Shown: piece after piece, positions 24,099 through 32,751 of the stretch
How the letters are laid out: each line of letters starts with the position of its first letter
Position numbering within the stretch: the first letter of the stretch is position 1
Source of the DNA: JAOUEA01 sp963821925
Lineage (GTDB): Bacteria > Actinomycetota > UBA4738 > HRBIN12
Assembly (NCBI GenBank): GCA_963821925.1
Contig: CAWGFO010000009.1
Span: 372,001 to 436,000 of the forward strand
Reading direction: 5' to 3'
Length of the DNA: 64,000 nucleotides
Made by a program: the position numbers and the translations under genes
The notes under the pieces: generated by a model
Database searches by the model: none
Told to the model about the DNA's origin: nothing
The model's input: the letters and a program-made list of their open reading frames with translations, nothing else

Positions 24099-27000
24099 GT
24101 GAGCGAACCCCGGCGAACACCCGACCCTGCATGGGGGCGATCGACCGGCCGACGCGATCTGCTCGTGATCGCGGTGGTCTCGGTCGTGGCCCTCTGGCTC
24201 GGCGTGTCCTTCGACATCTTCCGTCACCTGCATCGTGAGCTGGACGCCGCGCCGGGGATCTACGCGGACGCGGTGATCGGCGCGATCCTGATCTTGGTGA
24301 TCGCCGCGGGCTCGTACGCCGTGGTCCGCGGTCGGGTGGCCCGGACCCAGGAAGCTCGGCGCTCCGAGACGGAGCGCCGCTATCAGGCGATCGTCGAACG
24401 AGTGCCCGCGGTCGCCTACGTGTGGGACGCGGCCGACGCCCCGGGCGAGGCCCCCGCCTCGTACATCAGCCCGCAGATCGAGCGACTGCTCGGCTTCACC
24501 GCCGAGGCGTGGCTCGAGGACCCGACGCTCTGGTCGCGGCAGCTGCACGCCGACGACCTCCAAGGGGTCCTGGACGGCTGGGCGCACGCGGTCGCCGCCG
24601 CGCTCCCGTTCATGGCCGAGTACCGGATCCGACACGCCGATGGGCGGGAGCTGTGGATCCGCGACGAGGCGGTCCGTGTGGCCACGGGCGAGCGGGGGCT
24701 CCCGGTCTACCAGGGCGTGATGATCGACGTGTCGGATCAGCGGGCGGCCCAGCAGAGCCTCCGCGACGCCGAGGAGCGGTTCCGGCGTCTCGTCGAGCAG
24801 ATCCCCGCGACCACCTTCAGCGAAGACCCAGCCACGGGAGCGCTCCTATACGTCAGCCCGCAGATCGAGCAGATGTTCGGGTTCACCCCGGAGGAGTGGT
24901 TGGCCGATCCGCGGCTATGGGAGGAGCAACTGCACCCCGAGGATCGCGCCTGGGTCGTGGCGAGCGAAGCCTCCGACACCGGCGACACGTGGTCGGTCGA
25001 CTACCGGACGATGGCCCGAGACGGGCGGGTGCTCTGGGTCCACCACGAGTCGATCCTGATCCGCGACGACCGGGGCGAGCCGCTGTTCTGGCAGGGCATG
25101 ATCTCGGACATCACCGAGCGCAAGGCGGCCGAGGACGCGCTCCGTGAGGCCGAGGAACGGTACCGGACCCTCGTCGAGCAGTTGCCGGCCGTGGTGTACA
25201 TCGACGAAGTGGACGAGGTGGCGACCGCCCTCTACGTGAGCCCGCAGTACGAACGCCTCACGGGCTACACGCCCGCCGATCGCCTCGCGGAGCCCGACCT
25301 CTGGCTCCGGATGCTGCACCCGCACGACCGCGCGCGGGTCCTCGCCGAGTCGGACCGCGTCAACGAGACGGGGGAACCGTTCGACATCGAGTACCGCCTC
25401 GTGCGCATCGACGGCGAGGTGATCTGGGTGCACGACCACGCCTTCATGGTCCACCTTCCCGGCGGCCGGAGAGCGTGGCAGGGGGTCCTGACCGATGTGA
25501 CCGAGCGGCAGGCCGCACTGGATGCGCTGGGCCGGCGGGACAAGGTGCTGCGGGCGACCGCCTTCGCCGCAGAGCGCTTCCTGCACGCCGGCACTTGGGA
25601 GGACGCGCTGGATGAGGTGCTGGCCCGGCTGGGTCACGCGGTCGACGCGAGCCGTGCCTACGTCTTCCGTAACGACGGAGGCGGGACCGAGCTGTCGATG
25701 TCACCGTGCGCCGAATGGGTGGCGGCCGGGATCGATCCGACGATCGACGACCCCGAGAACCAGTCCTACCCGTACGAGGCCGGGTTCGCCCGCTGGCAGG
25801 AGCTCCTGTCGAGCGGCCAGGTGGTGCACGGGCCCGTGGCGGCGCACCCCGACGCGGAGCGGCTCGATGCCGGCTCCGAGGGCGTGCTGTCGCTCTGCGT
25901 CGTCCCGATCCGTGCGGCGGGCGACTGGTGGGGCTTCATGGGCTTCGACGACTGCGCGGAGCCGCGCGAGTGGACCGGCGCCGAGATCGAGGCGCTGCGC
26001 GTCGCGGCCGACACCCTCGGCGCCGCGATCGGACGTCAGCAGGGCGACCGCCGTCTCGCGGAGACGCAGGCGCGGTTCCGGACGCTGGTCGAGCAGATCC
26101 CCGCCGTGACCTACATGGAGTCGGCGAACCCCGCCGGCACGAAGCTGTACATGAGCCCGCAGGTCGAGCCCATGTTCGGGTACACGCCTGACGCGTGGGA
26201 CATCGACGTCTGGGTCGCGTCGCTGCACCCCGCGGACCGTGAACGCGTCATCGCCGAGGACCACCGCACGAACGAGACCGGAGAACCGTTCGACATCGAG
26301 TATCGGTTCGTGCGGCCCGATGGACGGATCGTCTGGGTGCTCGACCAGGCGGTGCTGCTCCGCGACGAGCACGGCACGCCGCTGCATTGGCAAGGCGTCC
26401 GGTTCGACATGACGGATCGCAAGGAGGCCGAGCAGCAGTTGCGCGAGGCCGAGGAGCGCTTCCGGGCGATCGTCGAGCACGTGCCGTCGGTGATCTATCT
26501 CGACGCCGCGGACACGTCGATGCAGACGGTCTACATCAGCCCCCAGGTCGAGGAGATCACAGGTATCTCAGCCGAGGAATGGATCGAGGATCCCGACGCC
26601 TGGCGTAAGGCACTCGACCCCGCGGACCGCGACCGGGTGATCCACGGGTACCTCGACGCCGTGAGCGCCGGGGAGCCGTGGAGCGACGAGTACCGGATGC
26701 ACACACGGGACGGGCGCCAGATCTGGGTGCGCGACGAGACCACGTTCCTGCGGGACGACGACGGGACTCCGACGTTCATGCAGGGGGTCATCTCGGACAT
26801 CACGCAACGCAAGCTCGCCGAGCAGGGGCTGCGCGAGAGCGAGCAACGCGAGCGCGAGGCGGCCGAGCGTCTCCGGGCGCTCGACGAGATGAAGAACACG
26901 TTCCTGGCTGCGGTCTCCCACGAGCTGCGGAGCCCGCTGACGTCGATCCTCGGGCTCTCACTCACCCTCGAGCGTGCGCGGGACCTGAGCGCCGTGGATC

Positions 27001-27596
27001 GCGACGACCTGCTGGTCAGACTCTCCGCGAACGCCCGCAAGCTCGATCGCCTGTTGAAGGACCTCCTCGACATCGACCGGCTGAACCGGGGCATCGTGGA
27101 GCCCTCCTATCGCACGGCCGACATCGGCGCGCTCGCGGAGCGGACCCTGCGGAGCCTCGACGCGCTCGCCGACCGCATCGTCGTGGCCGACGTCGAGCCC
27201 GTCGTGCTCCGCGCGGACCCGGCGAAGGTCGAACGCATCGTGGAGAACCTGCTGATGAACGCCGCGCGACACACGACGCGGGACCGCTGCATCTGGCTGC
27301 GCGTCGAAGGGATCGAGGGCGGCGGGCTGATCGCGGTCGAGGACGACGGGCCCGGTGTCCCCGACGAGCTGAAGACCGAAATCTTCGACGCGTTCCGCCA
27401 GGGGCCGACGGCATCGCCCCACGCTCCCGGCACCGGGATCGGGCTCTCGCTCGTCGCTCGGTTCGCCGAGCTCCACGGCGGCAGGGCCTGGGTCCAGGAA
27501 CGCGACGGCGGGGGCGCTTCGTTCCGCGTCTTCCTGCCCGACGCCCGGAACCAGGACCGAGCGGACGAGCCCCTGCGCGCCGTCGAGGCCGGCTGA
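24099..27596 (+). CDS. Multi-PAS/GAF sensor histidine kinase
   Basis: GTG 24099, preceded by GGAGGAAC, gives 1165 residues. Two membrane helices (about 20-37 and 55-74) with a short extracellular loop precede PAS1 (95-215), PAS2 (225-343), PAS3 (350-475), a GAF domain (490-645), PAS4 (655-778), PAS5 (785-905), HisKA with H941 (AAVSHELRSPLTSIL) and a HATPase (1040-1146; ENLLMNAARHT, DDGPGVPDEL, GTGIGLSLVARF). PAS domains repeat the same pattern (YVSPQIE, LHPEDR, ARDGRVLWV), so they arose by internal duplication. It lacks a receiver and has no adjacent regulator; a close relative begins at 62.65 kb. The ligands are unknown. Confidence 0.93.
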   Translation: MSEPRRTPDPAWGRSTGRRDLLVIAVVSVVALWLGVSFDIFRHLHRELDAAPGIYADAVIGAILILVIAAGSYAVVRGRVARTQEARRSETERRYQAIVERVPAVAYVWDAADAPGEAPASYISPQIERLLGFTAEAWLEDPTLWSRQLHADDLQGVLDGWAHAVAAALPFMAEYRIRHADGRELWIRDEAVRVATGERGLPVYQGVMIDVSDQRAAQQSLRDAEERFRRLVEQIPATTFSEDPATGALLYVSPQIEQMFGFTPEEWLADPRLWEEQLHPEDRAWVVASEASDTGDTWSVDYRTMARDGRVLWVHHESILIRDDRGEPLFWQGMISDITERKAAEDALREAEERYRTLVEQLPAVVYIDEVDEVATALYVSPQYERLTGYTPADRLAEPDLWLRMLHPHDRARVLAESDRVNETGEPFDIEYRLVRIDGEVIWVHDHAFMVHLPGGRRAWQGVLTDVTERQAALDALGRRDKVLRATAFAAERFLHAGTWEDALDEVLARLGHAVDASRAYVFRNDGGGTELSMSPCAEWVAAGIDPTIDDPENQSYPYEAGFARWQELLSSGQVVHGPVAAHPDAERLDAGSEGVLSLCVVPIRAAGDWWGFMGFDDCAEPREWTGAEIEALRVAADTLGAAIGRQQGDRRLAETQARFRTLVEQIPAVTYMESANPAGTKLYMSPQVEPMFGYTPDAWDIDVWVASLHPADRERVIAEDHRTNETGEPFDIEYRFVRPDGRIVWVLDQAVLLRDEHGTPLHWQGVRFDMTDRKEAEQQLREAEERFRAIVEHVPSVIYLDAADTSMQTVYISPQVEEITGISAEEWIEDPDAWRKALDPADRDRVIHGYLDAVSAGEPWSDEYRMHTRDGRQIWVRDETTFLRDDDGTPTFMQGVISDITQRKLAEQGLRESEQREREAAERLRALDEMKNTFLAAVSHELRSPLTSILGLSLTLERARDLSAVDRDDLLVRLSANARKLDRLLKDLLDIDRLNRGIVEPSYRTADIGALAERTLRSLDALADRIVVADVEPVVLRADPAKVERIVENLLMNAARHTTRDRCIWLRVEGIEGGGLIAVEDDGPGVPDELKTEIFDAFRQGPTASPHAPGTGIGLSLVARFAELHGGRAWVQERDGGGASFRVFLPDARNQDRADEPLRAVEAG

Positions 27597-27609
27597 GGCG
27601 ACGCCTCAG
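27593..27609. terminator. Palindrome spanning two convergent stop codons
   Basis: CTGAGGCG-A-CGCCTCAG: perfect 8-bp arms. It contains the TGA of the PAS kinase (27594-27596) and that of the permease gene (complement of 27606-27608). It probably acts on both strands. Confidence 0.5.
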
Positions 27610-28886
27610 GCGTCGTCCTGGTCGCCGGACCCGCTCCCGGGATCGTCGTCGGAGCCTGCGGGCGCGCGGTCGTCGGGCTCTTCATCGTCCTTGCGGGCCC
27701 ACCACAGGAACGGGTTCCGGCCGCGCTTGCGGCCCTCCCGGATCCGCCGCGATTCCTCCGGCGTATGCACCCGCGTGAGGTCCGTCTCGGCGACGTCGTG
27801 ACGGTGGATGAACGTCGATCCCACCGCCTGAACGATCGCCGCGAACGGCAGCGCCAGGAACGCTCCCACGATGCCGGAGATGCTGGCGCCGGCGATCGCG
27901 AACGCGAACGCGAGGGCCGGGTGGAGCTCCATCGTCTTCGCGGTGATGCGCGGGCTCAGCACGTAGTTCTCCAGCTGCTGATACGCGGTGAAGAACAGCA
28001 GCAGGATCAGAGCGTCGCTCGGGCCCTGCACGACGGCGACCAAGAGCGGCAGGGCCATCGCGATGTAGGTCCCGATCGTCGGGATGAACTGCGAGACGAG
28101 CCCCATCCACACCGCGAGCGGCGCCGCGAACGGCACACCGAGCACGGTCAGCACGAAGAACGTCGCTACGCCCGAGAAGATCGCGAGGACGAGACGGGAG
28201 TAGAGGTAGGCGCCGGTCTTCTCGATCGCGACCTCCCAGGTCCAGAGCACGGTGTCCTGGTGGCGACGCGGGACGTACGAGCAGATCGTCCGGCGGAACC
28301 GGGGGCCGTCGGCCGTCAGGTAGAAGGTGAAGAGCGCGATCGTGAGGAGCTTGAAGATCGTGCCGATCACCGAGCTCGCGACGCCGAACACGTTGCCCGC
28401 GATGTTCTTGGCGAACCCCGACACGGCGGAGTTCGCATCGGTCAGCTGCGTGCTGAGCGTGTCGACCGATACCTCGATCCCGAACCACTTCTTCGTGAAG
28501 GTGCTCACCGACTCGAGGATGTCCGGCGCCGCCTTGATCAACGCCTGCACCTGCTCCACGAGCAGCGGGATCATCAGCGCGACCATCAGCACCGCGAGGA
28601 TCGCGAGGCCGAACAGGAGGAGGAACGTCGCGAGGCCGCGCCGCCACCCGCGCTTCGCCAGCCAGTCCACGGCGGGCTCGAGGGCGAACGAGGCGAACAG
28701 GGCGATCACGGCCCAGATCAGCAGATCGCGGACCTTCCTGAAGAACGCCAGGAAGACCATCGTCGAGAGCCACGCGACCGCGATCGCGCCGAGGAGCTTC
28801 CAGATCCAGGGCCACGGGGGAAGCCGGAGCTCGGCCTCGTCGGCCTCCGCGGCGTTCTCCGGGCTGGTGGTTGGCTCGTCGCTCAT
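27606..28886 (-). CDS. AI-2E/PerM-family permease
   Basis: The 426-residue membrane protein starts at ATG 28886 and contains about eight predicted helices: paired N-terminal ones (AIAVAWLSTMVFLAFF, LLIWAVIALFASFALEP), the long helical stretch with LLLFGLAILAVLMVAL, a central soluble loop, then FFVLTVLGVPFAAPLAVWMG and GPSDALILLLFFTAYQQLEN, the latter followed by LSPRITAKTMELHPALAFAF, which is the family hallmark. Members have been linked to autoinducer-2 export, Na+/H+ exchange and pressure response; the substrate cannot be assigned. The tail is rich in Arg, Asp and Glu (EPDDRAPAGSDDDPG), which is unusual for the family but common in high-GC actinobacteria. Confidence 0.92.
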   Translation of the reverse strand: MSDEPTTSPENAAEADEAELRLPPWPWIWKLLGAIAVAWLSTMVFLAFFRKVRDLLIWAVIALFASFALEPAVDWLAKRGWRRGLATFLLLFGLAILAVLMVALMIPLLVEQVQALIKAAPDILESVSTFTKKWFGIEVSVDTLSTQLTDANSAVSGFAKNIAGNVFGVASSVIGTIFKLLTIALFTFYLTADGPRFRRTICSYVPRRHQDTVLWTWEVAIEKTGAYLYSRLVLAIFSGVATFFVLTVLGVPFAAPLAVWMGLVSQFIPTIGTYIAMALPLLVAVVQGPSDALILLLFFTAYQQLENYVLSPRITAKTMELHPALAFAFAIAGASISGIVGAFLALPFAAIVQAVGSTFIHRHDVAETDLTRVHTPEESRRIREGRKRGRNPFLWWARKDDEEPDDRAPAGSDDDPGSGSGDQDDA

Positions 28887-28966
28887 CTCGGGGGTCCCTG
28901 GGGACGGCTCAGCCTACCCCGCGGGATACCCACCCCGGCGCAGGCACCGTTCGCTCCCTCGCCCCC

Positions 28967-28972
28967 TAGACT
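28967..28972 (+). promoter_or_regulatory. -10 box for lipA
   Basis: TAGACT lies 9 bp before the lipA ATG. A GGAGG also falls in the 9-bp interval, so the transcript may begin within the ribosome-binding site. Confidence 0.45.
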
Positions 28973-28981
28973 CGTGGAGGC

Positions 28982-29965
28982 ATGACCGACCGCGATCACA
29001 ACCCCGCGAAGCGCCGCCTGCACCTGCCGATCGTGGGCGTCACGAACGGTCCCGCCGACGACACGGGCGTGAACGCGCGCGGCGAGCGCAAGCCCCCGTG
29101 GCTGAAGGTGAAGCTCCGGAGCGGCCCGAACTACGCGGCCCTCAAGGGCATCATGCGGGGCCGCGACCTCCACACCGTGTGCGAGGAGGCGATGTGCCCC
29201 AACATCCACGAGTGCTGGGAGGAGCGCGAGGCGACCTTCCTGATCCTGGGCTCGAAGTGCACCCGCCGGTGCGGGTTCTGCGACGTGATGACCGCCAAGC
29301 CCGACCCCGTCGACGAGACCGAGCCCGCGCGGATAGCTGACGCGGTGCGGGCGATGGGCCTGCGCTACGTGGTCCTCACCGGCGTGGCGCGCGACGATCT
29401 CCCCGACGGCGGGGCCGCGATCTGGGCCGAGGCGATCCGTGCGATCCGCTCGTCGGTCCCCGGCTGCCGGGTCGAGGTGCTGCCGAGCGACTTCAAGGGT
29501 GGCGAAGCCGACATCGCGACCGTGATCGCGGCCGGGCCCGACGTGTTCGCCCACAACCTCGAGACGGTGCCACGCCTGCACGAGCGGATCCGGCCGGCGT
29601 TCGGTTACGAGCGGTCGCTCGAGGTGCTGCGGATCGCGAAGCGCCTCCGGCCCGGACAGGTCACGAAGTCGAACCTGATCCTGGGCATGGGCGAGCGGCA
29701 CGACGAGGTCGAGGGCGCGATGCGCGACCTGGTCGGGGCCGGCTGCGACATCCTGACGATGGGCCAGTACCTGCAGCCGACGTCCTTCCACCTGCCGGTC
29801 GACCGGTGGGTCACGCCCGAGGAATTCGCCGAGCACGCCCGGGTCGGTGAGGCGCTCGGGATCGGCCACGTCGAAGCCGGGCCACTGGTGCGCTCGAGCT
29901 ACCATGCCGGCCGGCAGCTCGAGCGAGCGGTAGCGAACGGCGTCGCCGAACCTGCCCTCGGCTGA
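28982..29965 (+). CDS. lipA: Lipoyl synthase
   Basis: LipA inserts two sulfurs into the protein-bound octanoyl chain made by LipB. The 327-residue protein has the auxiliary-cluster triad C67-x4-C72-x5-C78 (HTVCEEAMCPNIHECWEE), the radical-SAM triad C93-x3-C97-x2-C100 (GSKCTRRCGFCDV) and the C-terminal RSSYHAG that ligates the sacrificial cluster. All key residues are present, so it should be active. It is separate from lipB but in the same region as the lipoyl-dependent complexes. Confidence 0.97.
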   Translation: MTDRDHNPAKRRLHLPIVGVTNGPADDTGVNARGERKPPWLKVKLRSGPNYAALKGIMRGRDLHTVCEEAMCPNIHECWEEREATFLILGSKCTRRCGFCDVMTAKPDPVDETEPARIADAVRAMGLRYVVLTGVARDDLPDGGAAIWAEAIRAIRSSVPGCRVEVLPSDFKGGEADIATVIAAGPDVFAHNLETVPRLHERIRPAFGYERSLEVLRIAKRLRPGQVTKSNLILGMGERHDEVEGAMRDLVGAGCDILTMGQYLQPTSFHLPVDRWVTPEEFAEHARVGEALGIGHVEAGPLVRSSYHAGRQLERAVANGVAEPALG

Positions 29966-30019
29966 CCCCGCTCCGGCCGCGGTTCGTTCGGCCCGCCACC
30001 CGTCGACCCTGGAAGATGC

Positions 30020-30408
<389 letters not shown>

Positions 30409-30433
30409 AGCATACCCGCCAGGCCCGATGCCT

Positions 30434-30883
30434 TCAGGGGTCGCCGCGGCGGTTCAGCGGTGGCCGGCGAGCCAGGCGTCGACGCCCTTCGTTCGCGAGC
30501 CGGTCGGCCTCGGTGTTGCGCTCACGGCGCACGTGCTCGTACGTGATCGAGTCGAACCGTCGTGCCTGCGCGAGCACCTCTCGGTGCAACGGGACGAGGT
30601 GCGCGGTCTTCACCCGGTACCGCCCCGTCAGCTGGTAGATCAGCAGCTGCGAGTCGCTGCGGAGCAGCACCTGGGTCGCCCCGAGCTCGGCCGCACGCTT
30701 CAGCCCTTCGATCGCCGCCGTGTACTCGGCGACGTTGTTCGTGGCCTCCCCCAGCCCCTCGGCGATCTCGGCCAGGACAGCACCGTCGGGGTCCGTGATC
30801 TGGACGCCGATCCCCGCCGGCCCGGGGTTGCCGCGAGCGGCCCCGTCGCACGAGACGGTCAGAAGACCAGGATCCGCCGGCAG
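30434..30883 (-). CDS. RNase HI-family protein, apparently with a CTG start codon
   Basis: The 149-residue protein matches the RNase HI fold found at the N-terminus of Rv2228c: SCDGAARGNPGPAGIGVQI (first catalytic Asp), EATNNVAEYTAAIEGL (catalytic Glu), VLLRSDSQLLIYQLTG (second Asp) and RERNTEADRLANEG (final Asp). It degrades the RNA of RNA/DNA hybrids. Upstream of the motif the frame meets a stop before any ATG, GTG or TTG; the first plausible start is CTG 30883, with GGAGG 8 nt ahead. It overlaps the zinc-ribbon gene by 25 bp. No phosphoglycerate-mutase domain is fused, unlike the mycobacterial protein. Confidence 0.9.
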   Translation of the reverse strand: MPADPGLLTVSCDGAARGNPGPAGIGVQITDPDGAVLAEIAEGLGEATNNVAEYTAAIEGLKRAAELGATQVLLRSDSQLLIYQLTGRYRVKTAHLVPLHREVLAQARRFDSITYEHVRRERNTEADRLANEGRRRLARRPPLNRRGDP

Positions 30884-31563
30884 TACTCACACCTCCGGAC
30901 ACCCTCGGTCTTCTTCAGCTTGTCCAGCTCGACGGCGGAAAGCTGCTCGTGACAGGCCTGACAGACGCCGTCGACGAGCGCCGCGGCGCCCACGCCCTTC
31001 TTCTGTCGGCGCAGGTCCTCGTAGAGCTCGAGGAGCTCGGGGTCGAGCTCGGGGGCGATCGCGTCGCGATCCGCGGTGCGCTGGGCCAGCTCTTCGGTGA
31101 CCCGCCGGAGTTCCTCGCCGGCCTCCACCGACACCCGGTCGACCTCGGTGCGCAGGTCGGTGCTGCGGGACTCGGCCTCCGCGGCCGCCGCAGCGACGGT
31201 CTCACGCTGCTCCATCAGCGCCAACAGCTCGTCCTCGCGGTCGCTCCGTCGCTTCGCGAGGGCGTCGATCTCGTGCTGGAGCGCCGCCAGTTCCTTCGCG
31301 TTCGCGATGCTGCCGTCGTACATCCGCTTCTGTTCGGCGGCTTCCTTCTGGGTGAGGGAATCGAGCTCGGATTCGAAGCGTCGCTGGTCGCGATCCAGCT
31401 CGTCGATCTGGAGCTTCAGCTCACCGAAGGCGATCTCGGCCTCGTCGGCCGTTGCGCGGGCTCCGGCGACGACCTCGCCGGACTCGAGCGCTCGCTGCCG
31501 GGTGTGCAGACGATCGATCGCGGTGTCGATCTCCTGCAGCGCAAGCACGCGTTCCGTCCCCAT
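30859..31563 (-). CDS. Zinc-ribbon coiled-coil protein (Rv2229c/CdsZ-like)
   Basis: The 234-residue protein is a long antiparallel coiled coil (residues 10-180, heptads such as ELKLQIDELDRDQRRFESEL) ending in a C4 zinc ribbon: DGVCQACHEQLS and RRCEYCRRILVF. The family sits next to RNase HI in many actinobacteria and is thought to bind RNA or a nucleic-acid enzyme, but its biochemical role is not established. Here the stop overlaps the RNase HI start, so the two are translationally coupled. All four cysteines are present. Confidence 0.9.
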   Translation of the reverse strand: MGTERVLALQEIDTAIDRLHTRQRALESGEVVAGARATADEAEIAFGELKLQIDELDRDQRRFESELDSLTQKEAAEQKRMYDGSIANAKELAALQHEIDALAKRRSDREDELLALMEQRETVAAAAAEAESRSTDLRTEVDRVSVEAGEELRRVTEELAQRTADRDAIAPELDPELLELYEDLRRQKKGVGAAALVDGVCQACHEQLSAVELDKLKKTEGVRRCEYCRRILVF

Positions 31564-31625
31564 GGCCCAGGCAGCCTAGCCCATGGGGACGGAACCCGGC
31601 CGTCACCCGCTTCCCCCGTCCGTCC

Positions 31626-31820
31626 TTACGGGGGGAACGTGACCGTCTCGAATCCCTCCGTCGTGCGGGTCCCCAGATACGCCACCGCACCAACGATCAC
31701 GGCGGCTATCAGGGCCAGCATCAACGCGTATTCGACCGCGGTCGCGCCGCGCTCTTCGAACAGCCGTTCTCGCTGCTCGTTGAACCAGACCTGCGCGCCA
31801 ACAGTCCAGCGCAGCAGCAT
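31626..31820 (-). CDS. Flp/Fap-type IVb pilin subunit, orphan
   Basis: I choose ATG 31820 because GGAGG lies 6 nt ahead (an upstream ATG at 31832 overlaps that ribosome-binding site). The 64-residue protein has a basic leader (MLLRWTVGAQVWFNEQRERL), the prepilin peptidase motif RGATAVEYALMLALIAAVIV with the E5 glutamate (AVEYALM), and a short tail, typical of Flp pilins. No tad assembly genes or prepilin peptidase lie in the window, so it may be an orphan subunit. It is followed 63 bp later by the zinc-ribbon gene on the same strand. Confidence 0.88.
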   Translation of the reverse strand: MLLRWTVGAQVWFNEQRERLFEERGATAVEYALMLALIAAVIVGAVAYLGTRTTEGFETVTFPP

Positions 31821-31957
31821 AGTGCCCTCCATTCCGGTCGCGGGCCGTCCCGGCGGAGTCCGGGACGGCGTCGCGCCGTCTTGCGGAGAGTATCGGCAGA
31901 AGGTGGGGTCGTTATTGAGCGCGAATCCCCCATCTCACCGACCCCTCTACGCACAGG

Positions 31958-31963
31958 TACCCT
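31958..31963 (+). promoter_or_regulatory. -10 box for the SDR gene
   Basis: TACCCT lies 8 bp before ATG 31972 with no ribosome-binding site between, consistent with a near-leaderless transcript. Confidence 0.4.
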
Positions 31964-31971
31964 GACGTCCG

Positions 31972-32751
31972 ATGGACGCCGAAGCACGCGATCGTGTCGC
32001 CCTGATCACCGGCGCGGGGAGTCCCACCGGGATCGGGTTCGCCACCGCGCGTGTGCTGGGGCGCGAGGGAGCGTCGCTCGCCATCGCCTCGACGACCGAC
32101 CGGATCCACGAGCGGGCGGCCGAGCTCGCCGACATGGGCTTCGAGGCCGCCGGCTTCAGCGCCGATCTCACGGACCGAGAGCAGGCACGGACGATGGTCG
32201 CGACCGTGCTCGAGGCGTTCGGGCGGATCGACATCCTCGTGAACAACGCCGGGATGGTCACGGTCGACATGGACGAACCGTCGTCCGCGGCGTTCGCCGA
32301 ACTCGACGACGCGACCTGGGATCTCGACCTCGCGATGAACCTGGGGACCGCGTACAACGTCACGCGAGCGGCCGTGCCCGGGATGATCGACCGTGGCTGG
32401 GGGCGCGTCGTGATGGTGTCGTCGGTGACCGGCCCCCTCGTCACTGCCGAAGGCTCGGTCGGGTACTCGGCGGCCAAGGCCGGGATGGACGGGCTGATGC
32501 GCGGGATCGCGATCGAGGTCGCGAGCCGCGGCGTGACCGTGAACTCGGTCGCGCCCGGATGGATCGCCACCGGCTCGCAGACCCCCGCCGAGGCCGAGGC
32601 CGGGAGCTACACGCCCGTGGGCCGATCGGGCACGCCGGGCGAGATCGCCGAGGTGGTGGCGTTCCTCGCGTCGGACCGGGCAAGCTACCTCACCGGCCAG
32701 GCCATCGTGGTCGACGGCGGGAACACGATCCAGGAGGCGAAGGGCCCCTGA
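31972..32751 (+). CDS. Short-chain dehydrogenase/reductase (FabG-like)
   Basis: The 259-residue protein has the classical SDR signature: cofactor loop LITGAGSPTGIGFATARV, NNAG (ILVNNAGMV), catalytic Ser in VMVSSVTGP, and the Tyr-x3-Lys of VGYSAAKAG. The C-terminal VAPGWIATGSQTPAEAEA and GQAIVVDGGNTIQ are close to 3-oxoacyl-ACP reductases. It likely reduces or oxidises a ketone/alcohol with NAD(P)(H), but the substrate is unknown. The acidic residue after beta-2 is missing (IASTTDRIHER), which favours NADP. Its stop overlaps the SURF1 CTG start, so they form a two-gene operon. Confidence 0.93.
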   Translation: MDAEARDRVALITGAGSPTGIGFATARVLGREGASLAIASTTDRIHERAAELADMGFEAAGFSADLTDREQARTMVATVLEAFGRIDILVNNAGMVTVDMDEPSSAAFAELDDATWDLDLAMNLGTAYNVTRAAVPGMIDRGWGRVVMVSSVTGPLVTAEGSVGYSAAKAGMDGLMRGIAIEVASRGVTVNSVAPGWIATGSQTPAEAEAGSYTPVGRSGTPGEIAEVVAFLASDRASYLTGQAIVVDGGNTIQEAKGP

